Shown: positions 1-5,459 of the stretch, in pieces
How the letters are laid out: every line of letters begins with the position of its first letter
How positions within the stretch are numbered: position 1 is the first letter of the stretch
Origin: an uncultured Bacilli bacterium
Lineage (GTDB): Bacteria > Bacillota_I > Bacilli_A > RF39 > UBA660
Assembly: GCA_947584105.1 (NCBI GenBank)
Contig: CANPWK010000073.1
Coordinates: 1-5,459, forward strand
Length of the DNA stretch: 5,459 nt
Direction: 5' to 3'
Notes under the pieces: model-generated
What the model saw: only the letters and a program-made list of their open reading frames with translations
What the model was told of the DNA's origin: nothing
The model's database searches: none
Translations under genes and position numbers: made by a program

Positions 1-8
1 TAGGAAGT

Positions 9-1631
9 ATGAAAAGAATTATTAAAGTATTTAGTATAATATTTCTAATACTGATATTTATTAGTAACGTTAAAGCAGAAGATTATAAAGCAGGAGATTT
101 AATAAAGTATAAAGATATTAAGTTTTATGTAATGGAAGATAATGGTGATTATTTAACGCTTTTAAAAGCAACTCCACTTACAGTAGATGAAGTAAATAAA
201 TACGGTACAGTTGATGGAATAAATTATGTAAATAGGTATACTTCAGGCTCAAAAGGTGAAGCTTGTGATTCTCCGAAATTTGGATATGGGGGAGTTGCAT
301 ATTATTCAAATGAAAATTGTTATGATTATCAACATAAAAGTGGTTGTAAAATAAATTATGATGAGTCAGATATAAAACATATCGTAGATAGTTGGAGTGA
401 AAATGTACTTAATCAAGATGACCTAAAAAATGTTTATATTAATAATTATGGTAATTATAAGGTAAGATTAATAACTAAAGAAGAAGTATTAAATAACTTT
501 GGTTATAGTGTTTATGATTTAGCTTTTAAATATTCTGCAACTACTCCTAAATGGTTATATCATTATGAATATTGGTCCATGACAGGTGGATATGACTACG
601 ATCATTATTCTAATTTAGTTTATGCTTTTGAAGGTTGGCAAGAAATGGAGACAGGTTATTTTGATGAAATTTATGTTTATCATTTCAGTGCTTTTGATAA
701 TCATGATACAGGCGAACTTATTGGTGTTAGACCGGTCATTCATTTAAATAAGACTGCAGATGTAATAAGAGTAAAAAATAATTTAAAAGATATCAATGAT
801 ACCGAGTTTAAAATAGGTGATATAGTTGAATATAATGGTAAAGAATTTTATGTTATAAAAGATGCCAGTAAGAAAGATGATAAATTAACAATAGTTACTA
901 AATTGCCATTATCTTATGAAGAATTAAAAAAAATAAATATCGATAATAATGAAATAAAAGAAGAAAAAATTATCTTAGATGATAAAAGTGAATATAATTT
1001 AGGGAAAGTTCAATATTATTCTAATAAAGATGAATGTGATTATGATAAAAATAATTGTACGACAGATTACAATAAATCATTTATAAAATCTATAGTAGAT
1101 GAATGGGGGAAAAACTTTTTTAATGAAAAAATAAGAGAAGATAAAGAATATAAAATTAGAATACTTACATTAGATGATTTAAAAGAAAATTTAGGTTATG
1201 TTGGAAGAAATGCTATAAATCCTCATCCAGGTACATCGTCAGAATATTATAAATTGTCAGAAGAATCTCCAATTTTTCTATCTAATTGTGTTACAATGAC
1301 CCAAGCATCGGATTACAATCATTTTATATATAATATATCTTTCGAGGGAAATGTCTATGCACATACTATACATGGCTATTTTGGTGTTTGCCCAGTAGTC
1401 ACAATAAAAAAACAAATAGAAATTGATAAAAAGAGTGAAGAAATTGTACATGATAAAGATGTTGTGGATGATAATGATAAAAGTTTTATTGAGAAAGTAT
1501 TAGTTCCAAACACCTTGTTAAAAAATCCTGTGTTTATAGTAATAATAGGAATTATTTTAATAGTAGGATCTATCGTATTAATAAGTTATGTTATAAAAAA
1601 AGAAAAAATTAAATGTAATTCAAAAAAGTAA
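9..1631 (+). CDS. Secreted, membrane/wall-anchored protein with two tandem GVRP-type (DUF6273-like) domains
   Basis: This is a 540-residue surface protein of unknown function. Residues 1-23 form a signal peptide: MKRIIK, then a hydrophobic core, with likely cleavage after VKA (A23|E24). Two homologous domains follow, at about 27-247 and 268-467. Each begins with K-x-G-D-(hydrophobic)2-x-Y and FYV, continues with an xxYYSN cysteine-containing block and an IKxIVDxW helix, then a Y+(V/I)R(L/I)(L/I)T...(F/L)GY block, and ends in a G-V-x-P-V strand. I recognise this layout from surface proteins of gut Firmicutes, where it is probably called DUF6273; the family name is from memory. A charged linker (about 469-496) leads to VPNTL (499-503), a hydrophobic helix (about 507-528) and a basic tail, so the body should lie outside the cell. 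The start is chosen because it gives a canonical signal peptide. AGGAAG lies only 1 nt upstream of the ATG, which is unusually close, and just 8 upstream bases are visible. Binding to a carbohydrate or protein ligand is possible but not shown. Confidence 0.85.
   Translation: MKRIIKVFSIIFLILIFISNVKAEDYKAGDLIKYKDIKFYVMEDNGDYLTLLKATPLTVDEVNKYGTVDGINYVNRYTSGSKGEACDSPKFGYGGVAYYSNENCYDYQHKSGCKINYDESDIKHIVDSWSENVLNQDDLKNVYINNYGNYKVRLITKEEVLNNFGYSVYDLAFKYSATTPKWLYHYEYWSMTGGYDYDHYSNLVYAFEGWQEMETGYFDEIYVYHFSAFDNHDTGELIGVRPVIHLNKTADVIRVKNNLKDINDTEFKIGDIVEYNGKEFYVIKDASKKDDKLTIVTKLPLSYEELKKINIDNNEIKEEKIILDDKSEYNLGKVQYYSNKDECDYDKNNCTTDYNKSFIKSIVDEWGKNFFNEKIREDKEYKIRILTLDDLKENLGYVGRNAINPHPGTSSEYYKLSEESPIFLSNCVTMTQASDYNHFIYNISFEGNVYAHTIHGYFGVCPVVTIKKQIEIDKKSEEIVHDKDVVDDNDKSFIEKVLVPNTLLKNPVFIVIIGIILIVGSIVLISYVIKKEKIKCNSKK
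87..1409 (+). repeat. Two divergent protein-level tandem domain repeats within the first gene
   Basis: Copy 1 spans about 87-749 (residues 27-247) and copy 2 about 810-1409 (residues 268-467). Matching blocks include KAGDLIKY/KIGDIVEY, IKFYV/KEFYV, VAYYSN/VQYYSN, IKHIVDSW/IKSIVDEW, YKVRLIT/YKIRILT and GVRPVI/GVCPVV. The copies differ greatly at DNA level, so this looks like an old duplication, not a recombining DNA repeat. Copy 2 is shorter between its GY block and the GVxPV strand, and is less like the family consensus as I remember it. Confidence 0.8.
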
Positions 1632-1673
1632 ATTGTTTTAACGTAACATTTTAACGTAATAATTTACTTTTTT
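1622..1673 (+). terminator. Intrinsic terminator overlapping the stop codon of the first gene
   Basis: AAAAAAGTAAATT (1622-1634) is perfectly complementary to AATTTACTTTTTT (1661-1673), a 13-bp stem. It can extend by a G-U pair (1635/1660) and two A-U pairs to about 16 bp, leaving a loop of about 20 nt. The T6 run at 1668-1673 is followed by ATTT. The stem is A/U-rich with only one G-C pair, but it is long, and the A run on its 5' side means it could also act on transcription from the opposite strand. The TAA stop (1629-1631) lies inside the 5' arm. Confidence 0.75.
1636..1659. repeat. 11-bp direct repeat in the terminator loop
   Basis: TTTTAACGTAA occurs at 1636-1646 and again at 1649-1659, separated by CA, so the copies are 13 bp apart. 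Each contains the palindromic core ACGT, and the two cores could pair as a 4-bp inner stem. The repeat lies 16 bp upstream of the -35 box of the next gene, so it could be an operator, but nothing in the sequence identifies a regulator. Confidence 0.5.
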
Positions 1674-1674
1674 A

Positions 1675-1703
1675 TTTACAATTTGAAAAAAATCCATTAT
1701 AAT
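1675..1703 (+). promoter_or_regulatory. Near-consensus sigma-70/sigma-A promoter for the YfhO-family gene
   Basis: The -35 box TTTACA (1675-1680) matches TTGACA at 5 of 6 positions. The spacer is exactly 17 bp, and the -10 box TATAAT (1698-1703) is a perfect match. Transcription would start near 1710, leaving only about 11 nt before the ATG at 1721. This promoter sits just after the terminator of the upstream gene, so the YfhO gene is probably its own transcription unit. Confidence 0.75.
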
Positions 1704-1708
1704 GGTGT

Positions 1709-1713
1709 AGAGG
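1709..1713 (+). promoter_or_regulatory. Ribosome binding site of the YfhO-family gene
   Basis: AGAGG lies 7 nt upstream of the ATG at 1721, which is normal spacing and supports that start. It is unusual because it coincides with the transcription start expected from the TATAAT box, so the Shine-Dalgarno sequence would lie at the extreme 5' end of the mRNA. Confidence 0.6.
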
Positions 1714-1720
1714 TAGAAGT

Positions 1721-4291
1721 ATGAAAAAAATTTTTAACAAAAAAGTAAGAATATATTTATTAGCATTTTTAATTCCTATATTAATTGTTTTAGGATATAC
1801 AATTTATATGGATATTACAACACACCATGATTTTTTCCATAATGGCGAAAATTATTTGATGGCAGATATGGCTAGTCAATATAATTCTTTATATAATTAT
1901 ATTCATGATGTCTTGGTAGGGAATGAGTCTATTTTTTATTCATTCAGTAAAGGATTAGGAGGAAATATGGCGAGTACCGTTGGGTACTATTTAGCTAGCC
2001 CTTTTAATTTACTTTATGCTTTTATATCTAAAGCTAATACTCCATTAATGACTTATATTATTTTACTTATTAAATTAGGTTTATGTAGTCTGTTTATGAA
2101 TATTTTTTTAAGTTATAAATATAAACCTAAATATAGTAATTTAATTTTCTCTTTAAGCTATGCCTTAATGGGTTTTACGACAGTTTATTATTTTAATAAT
2201 ATGTGGCTTGATATTATATATATGACCCCTTTGGTTATTATGGGAATTGAAAAATTAATTAAAGGGAATAGTACTTTTTATATAATCAGTTTAGCAATCG
2301 CAATCATGGCTAATTTTTATATAGCTTATATGTTATGTATATTTTGTGTGATTTATTTTATATATGATTTATTTATTAATTATAAATTTAAAGATTTTAA
2401 AAATTATAAAAAAATTATTTTAAATTTTATTCTGTCTAGTTTACTGGCAGCAGGAATAGCTTGTATTATATTATTGCCAGCACTATTAAATTTAAGTCAT
2501 ATTATGCGTTTCCCAATTGACAAAAGTTTACTTAATGTCAATGCTCAACAGTTATTTAAAGATTTCTTTAACAATGTTTTTTCTAAAACACTTATTGGAG
2601 CCCATAATGATACATCTATATTAGGGCGTAATAGACCAGTATTATATGTAAGCTTATTTATAATTTGTTTGAACTTTCTATTTTTCTTCAATAAGAAAAT
2701 TAAAAGGAAGGAAAAAGTTTTAAGTTTGTTAGTTATTTTATTCTTTATTGCAAGTTTTATGTTACCTATTTTACAACTATGTTGGCAAGCTTTTTCTTTC
2801 CCTAATGGTTACATAGATAGATTTTCTTTTCTATATATTTTCTTTCTTATCTTAATTGCCAGCAAGTGTTTTTATAATATGGATAAAATAAAAACGATAT
2901 ATTTTGTAATCTTTTTAGTATTATACATTTTAGCTTGTTTCTATACTAGTAAAATTTATTTGGTATTTTTAAAACCTTCTGATATTTGGATTAGTTTAAT
3001 TTTTGTATTTTCATATTTGGTTTTATATTGGTTATATACTCATTCTAGTTTAAAGGAAATGCTTAATATTATATTTATATTTTTGATAATATTTGAGTTG
3101 GCATTTAATTACATTGATACGCTTGTTACTGTAAAAACTTTGAAAGTTGTAAGTAGTTATAAGACTAATTATAAGGAAACTTGTCATAATTTAAATAATA
3201 TAGAGAAAGATTTTTATAGAATTGATGGGGATTATTATTATAGCTATTTAGATAGTCATACTTGTGGTTATAAAGGTGTTACAACAGCTTTATCAACTAA
3301 TGATGGGGATTTATATAAATTTTTCTATAATAATGGTGGTAGTCTAACATATACAACAGTTATTTATGATTTAAATAAATTACCAATATTTGATGCTTTA
3401 TTTGGTATTAAATATGTGCATAGTAAAAACCAATTAGATGATACATATTATAAAGAATATGATAAATTTAAAGTTACCAAGTATAATTCTTTTAAGAAAG
3501 TCTATGAAGATAAATATATATACTTATATGAAAATCCTTATGCTTTATCATTAGGTTATATCGTTGATAACAATTATAAAACATTTAAAAATAAAAAATA
3601 TGCTAATAGTTTTGAATCTTTAAATGCTTTGATTAAATCATTAAGTGGTATTGATGAGGATGTTTTAATTCCAATAGAAAAAGAATATTTAGGAAATGAT
3701 GTATATAAATTTAAAATTAATACAGATGCTGAAAATTTATATTTAACTGTTGATTATAATATATCAATTAATTGGACTGTTTATGATACTGTATATATTA
3801 ATAATGAGTATGTAGAGTCTTTAGATAGCGAAAATGTTGGAACAGTAAAGATTAAAAATAATTATAAAAATAGTGAGATTGTTATGCAACTTGAAAATTC
3901 ACTTAAGAAAAGTAAAGATAGAGCATATTTGTATTATATAAATATGGATGCATTTAACAAAGCTATTGATAGATTAAGTCAAAATCAATTAAAAGATGTT
4001 AAAGTAAATAAAAATAAAGTTAGTGGTAATATCAAAGTTGATTCCGACAGTACATTATTTTTATCTATTCCTTATGACAAAGGATGGAATGTTTATGTTG
4101 ATTCTAAAAAAGTTCCTTATAAAAAAATTGCTGGTGACTTTATTGGTATTGATTTGAAAAAGGGTAATCATAAAATTAAATTAGTATATTATTCTAATGG
4201 CTTTTTTGCAGGCCTTAGTATAAGTTTAATTTCTGTTGGAATTTTAGGTTTATATATCTTTAAAAAAAAGAAAAAAGTTGTTAATTTGTAA
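1721..4291 (+). CDS. yfhO: YfhO family multi-pass membrane protein (GT-C type glycosyltransferase)
   Basis: The 856 residues match the usual YfhO length (about 850-900). Roughly a dozen hydrophobic segments fill residues 11-466, a soluble region spans about 475-825, and a last helix (about 828-847) ends in a lysine-rich tail. Recognisable family blocks are MADMASQY (47-54, with D49 in the first outer loop, where GT-C enzymes usually carry the catalytic acid), YSFSKGLGGN (73-82) then YYLASPFNLL (89-98), MWLDIIYMTPLVIMGIEKLI (161-180), NFYIAYM (198-204), DRFSFLYIF (366-374), and near the C-terminus YDKGWNVYVD (785-794) with KGNHKIKLVYYSNGFFAG (814-831). In B. subtilis and Listeria, members of this family act in lipoteichoic acid glycosylation, transferring sugar from an undecaprenyl-phosphate carrier on the outer face, together with a CsbB-type synthase and GtcA. 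No such partner is visible here, so acceptor and sugar are inferred only. It has its own promoter and sits downstream of a terminator. Confidence 0.9.
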   Translation: MKKIFNKKVRIYLLAFLIPILIVLGYTIYMDITTHHDFFHNGENYLMADMASQYNSLYNYIHDVLVGNESIFYSFSKGLGGNMASTVGYYLASPFNLLYAFISKANTPLMTYIILLIKLGLCSLFMNIFLSYKYKPKYSNLIFSLSYALMGFTTVYYFNNMWLDIIYMTPLVIMGIEKLIKGNSTFYIISLAIAIMANFYIAYMLCIFCVIYFIYDLFINYKFKDFKNYKKIILNFILSSLLAAGIACIILLPALLNLSHIMRFPIDKSLLNVNAQQLFKDFFNNVFSKTLIGAHNDTSILGRNRPVLYVSLFIICLNFLFFFNKKIKRKEKVLSLLVILFFIASFMLPILQLCWQAFSFPNGYIDRFSFLYIFFLILIASKCFYNMDKIKTIYFVIFLVLYILACFYTSKIYLVFLKPSDIWISLIFVFSYLVLYWLYTHSSLKEMLNIIFIFLIIFELAFNYIDTLVTVKTLKVVSSYKTNYKETCHNLNNIEKDFYRIDGDYYYSYLDSHTCGYKGVTTALSTNDGDLYKFFYNNGGSLTYTTVIYDLNKLPIFDALFGIKYVHSKNQLDDTYYKEYDKFKVTKYNSFKKVYEDKYIYLYENPYALSLGYIVDNNYKTFKNKKYANSFESLNALIKSLSGIDEDVLIPIEKEYLGNDVYKFKINTDAENLYLTVDYNISINWTVYDTVYINNEYVESLDSENVGTVKIKNNYKNSEIVMQLENSLKKSKDRAYLYYINMDAFNKAIDRLSQNQLKDVKVNKNKVSGNIKVDSDSTLFLSIPYDKGWNVYVDSKKVPYKKIAGDFIGIDLKKGNHKIKLVYYSNGFFAGLSISLISVGILGLYIFKKKKKVVNL

Positions 4292-4314
4292 TTTTGAATA
4301 ATTTATTATATAAT
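4286..4314 (+). promoter_or_regulatory. Putative sigma-70/sigma-A promoter for the SPFH gene
   Basis: TATAAT (4309-4314) is a perfect -10 box. With a 17-bp spacer, the -35 position is TTGTAA (4286-4291), a 4 of 6 match that overlaps the TAA stop of the YfhO-family gene. Transcription would start near 4321. The -10 lies in a 10-bp palindrome, ATTATATAAT (4305-4314), which may be chance in such AT-rich DNA. No terminator is visible after the YfhO gene, so read-through could also supply transcripts. Confidence 0.5.
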
Positions 4315-4327
4315 CTTTATAGAAAAT

Positions 4328-4334
4328 AAGGAGG
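4328..4334 (+). promoter_or_regulatory. Strong ribosome binding site that decides the start of the SPFH gene
   Basis: AAGGAGG ends 7 nt before the ATG at 4342. A second in-frame ATG at 4336 is only 1 nt from the motif and would add just Met-Ile, so 4342 is the better start. It also gives the MGLIK-type N-terminus seen in relatives. Confidence 0.85.
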
Positions 4335-4341
4335 AATGATT

Positions 4342-5459
4342 ATGGGTTTAATTAAAGCAGCAATTTCATCTGCTAGTAGTACTTTAAAAGACCAATGGCT
4401 AGATTATATTTATTGTGATCGTATGGATGATAACGTTTTAATACGTAAAGGTCAAGTTCGTAAAGATGGTTCTAATACTAAAGGAACAGATAATATAATT
4501 ACTAATGGTAGTAGAATAATAGTTAATGAAGATCAATGTTTAGTAGTAGTTGTTGATGGCAAAATCGTAGATTTCACTACTGAAGCTGGGCCATATACTT
4601 TTGATAAAGGTACAGAACCATCAATGTTTTATGGAGGATTTGGAAAAGGACTTATTGAAAGTTTTAAAACTTTTGGAGAACGTTTTATATCTGGTGGAGT
4701 AGTACCACATGATGGTAGAGCATATTTTATTAATACTAGATATATTAAAGGAAACAAATTTGGAACTTCAACACCAATACCTTTTAGAGATAGTGAATTT
4801 GGTTTTACGGTTGATATTAGATGTTATGGAGAATATGTAATGCAAGTAGTTGATCCTATCAAATTTTATCATACATATGGTGGGAATGTAGATGGTGATT
4901 ATGTTATTGATGATAGCTTTAAAGATACTTTTTTAGCGGACTTTCTACAAGCATTACAACCTGCTTTAGCTAAAGTAGCTATGCAAAAAGTATCATATGA
5001 TATGTTACCTGGGGCTGTTACAGAGATTTCTAAAGCAGTTAATGAAGAGTTAGATGCAACTTGGGGGGATCAAGGAATTAACGTGGTGCGTGTATCAATC
5101 GCATCAGCTTCTCCAACAGAAGAAAGTGCAACAGCAATAAAATCTGCTCAAGGTGATAGATTGTATGCTATGAATCCTGCTATGCAAGGAGCTAGAGCAA
5201 ATGCAGCAGCTAGTGAAGCTATTAAAGATGCCGCTAAAAATGATGCAGGAGCAATGACTGGTTTTATGGGGATGGGAATGATTAATCAAGGTGGTGCTAT
5301 GTTTGGTGCTAATATATCTAATCAATCTCAAGCAAATCAAGCAATGACTGATATGAATGCTCCAACATTTGAAAGTCAAAATTCCAATGTGAATGGAGCT
5401 AATACCAACGAAACCATAGAAGCAAAGAAATGCCCAAATTGTGGATCTTTAGTGACAGG
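4342..5459 (+). CDS. SPFH/Band-7 domain protein with C-terminal zinc ribbon, YdjI-like (3' end beyond window)
   Basis: The frame is open for 372 codons to the window edge, with no stop. It starts MGLIKAAISS, followed by DQWLDYIYCD (18-27), the typical opening of the stomatin/prohibitin-like group with a C-terminal Zn-ribbon (COG4260, B. subtilis YdjI; names from memory). The SPFH body spans about 34-260 and includes NGSRIIVNEDQCLVVVVDGK (55-74), FINTRYIKGNKFGT (130-143) and a late INVVRVSIASASPTEE segment (245-260). A flexible Ala/Met/Gly/Asn-rich tail follows, with AMTGFMGMGM at 304-313, then CPNCG (364-368), the first half of a zinc ribbon; the second Cys pair must lie beyond the edge. There is no transmembrane segment, so it is probably cytosolic and membrane-associated. 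In B. subtilis, YdjI is linked to recruiting PspA under membrane stress. No pspA or ydjG/ydjH-like gene is in view, so that role is inference. Probably over 85% of the protein is present. Confidence 0.88.
   Translation, partial: MGLIKAAISSASSTLKDQWLDYIYCDRMDDNVLIRKGQVRKDGSNTKGTDNIITNGSRIIVNEDQCLVVVVDGKIVDFTTEAGPYTFDKGTEPSMFYGGFGKGLIESFKTFGERFISGGVVPHDGRAYFINTRYIKGNKFGTSTPIPFRDSEFGFTVDIRCYGEYVMQVVDPIKFYHTYGGNVDGDYVIDDSFKDTFLADFLQALQPALAKVAMQKVSYDMLPGAVTEISKAVNEELDATWGDQGINVVRVSIASASPTEESATAIKSAQGDRLYAMNPAMQGARANAAASEAIKDAAKNDAGAMTGFMGMGMINQGGAMFGANISNQSQANQAMTDMNAPTFESQNSNVNGANTNETIEAKKCPNCGSLVT

Noticed and set aside
1683..1703. TTGAAA (1683-1688) as an alternative -35 box for the YfhO promoter
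   Set aside because: Its spacing to TATAAT is only 9 bp. TTTACA at 1675-1680 has the ideal 17-bp spacing.
1957..1969. AGGAGG followed by an in-frame ATG inside the YfhO gene (possible internal start at Met83)
   Set aside because: The bases encode the conserved GLGGNM family motif, which explains the AGGAGG. Starting here would remove the first helix and the likely catalytic Asp49.
1973..1988. Small perfect hairpin AGTACC-GTTG-GGTACT in the YfhO coding region
   Set aside because: It has a 6-bp stem within conserved coding sequence, with no T run and no nearby gene start, so it is most simply a chance product of the codons.
4262..4276. A8-G-A6 tract at the end of the YfhO gene as a possible phase-variation or slippage site
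   Set aside because: It encodes the usual lysine-rich cytoplasmic tail. A frameshift there would change only the last few residues, so switching would have little effect.
5104..5379. 91-codon open frame on the - strand
   Set aside because: It lies wholly opposite the clear SPFH coding frame. Its Cys/Ser/His/Ile-rich, low-complexity product reflects the reverse complement of an Ala/Asn/Gln-rich tail. It has no recognisable domain or convincing ribosome binding site.
1..5459. Mycoplasma-type genetic code (TGA read as Trp), suspected from the extreme AT content
   Set aside because: All tryptophans in the three genes use TGG, no in-frame TGA is needed, and family-typical protein lengths are reached with TAA stops.

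Overview
This window is a short, very AT-rich stretch of bacterial chromosome with three genes, all on the + strand. It suggests a low-GC Firmicute or a Mycoplasmatota-like lineage, possibly a host-associated one. The evidence is extreme A/T codon preference, strong AAGGAGG-type ribosome binding sites, TATAAT promoters, and three Gram-positive style proteins: a secreted wall/membrane-anchored protein, a YfhO-type membrane glycosyltransferase and a YdjI-like SPFH protein. Tryptophan is read from TGG throughout and both complete genes stop at TAA, so the standard bacterial code fits and the mycoplasma code (TGA = Trp) is not needed. The species cannot be named from this sequence.

Layout. (1) 9-1631: a 540-residue exported protein with a signal peptide, two divergent copies of a GVRP-type extracellular domain (probably DUF6273-like) and a C-terminal VPNTL + hydrophobic helix + basic tail anchor. 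(2) 1622-1720: a compact junction holding an intrinsic terminator whose stem contains the stop codon, an 11-bp direct repeat in the terminator loop, and a near-consensus promoter whose -35 box lies 1 nt after the terminator's T run. (3) 1721-4291: an 856-residue multi-pass YfhO family protein, a GT-C type enzyme linked in relatives to glycosylation of teichoic acids. (4) 4286-4341: a second promoter and a strong ribosome binding site. (5) 4342-5459: an SPFH/Band-7 protein with a Met/Gly/Ala/Asn-rich tail and the start of a zinc ribbon; it runs off the window edge.

How they work together. The terminator and the two promoters suggest three separately expressed units, not one tight operon. All three products act at or on the cell envelope: a surface protein, an enzyme that modifies envelope polymers, and a membrane-associated scaffold. 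I see no defence system, mobile element, CRISPR array, tRNA or rRNA, and no clear sign of a new multi-gene system. The most interesting points are the diverged tandem domains and the non-standard anchor of the first protein, and the packed terminator-promoter junction.
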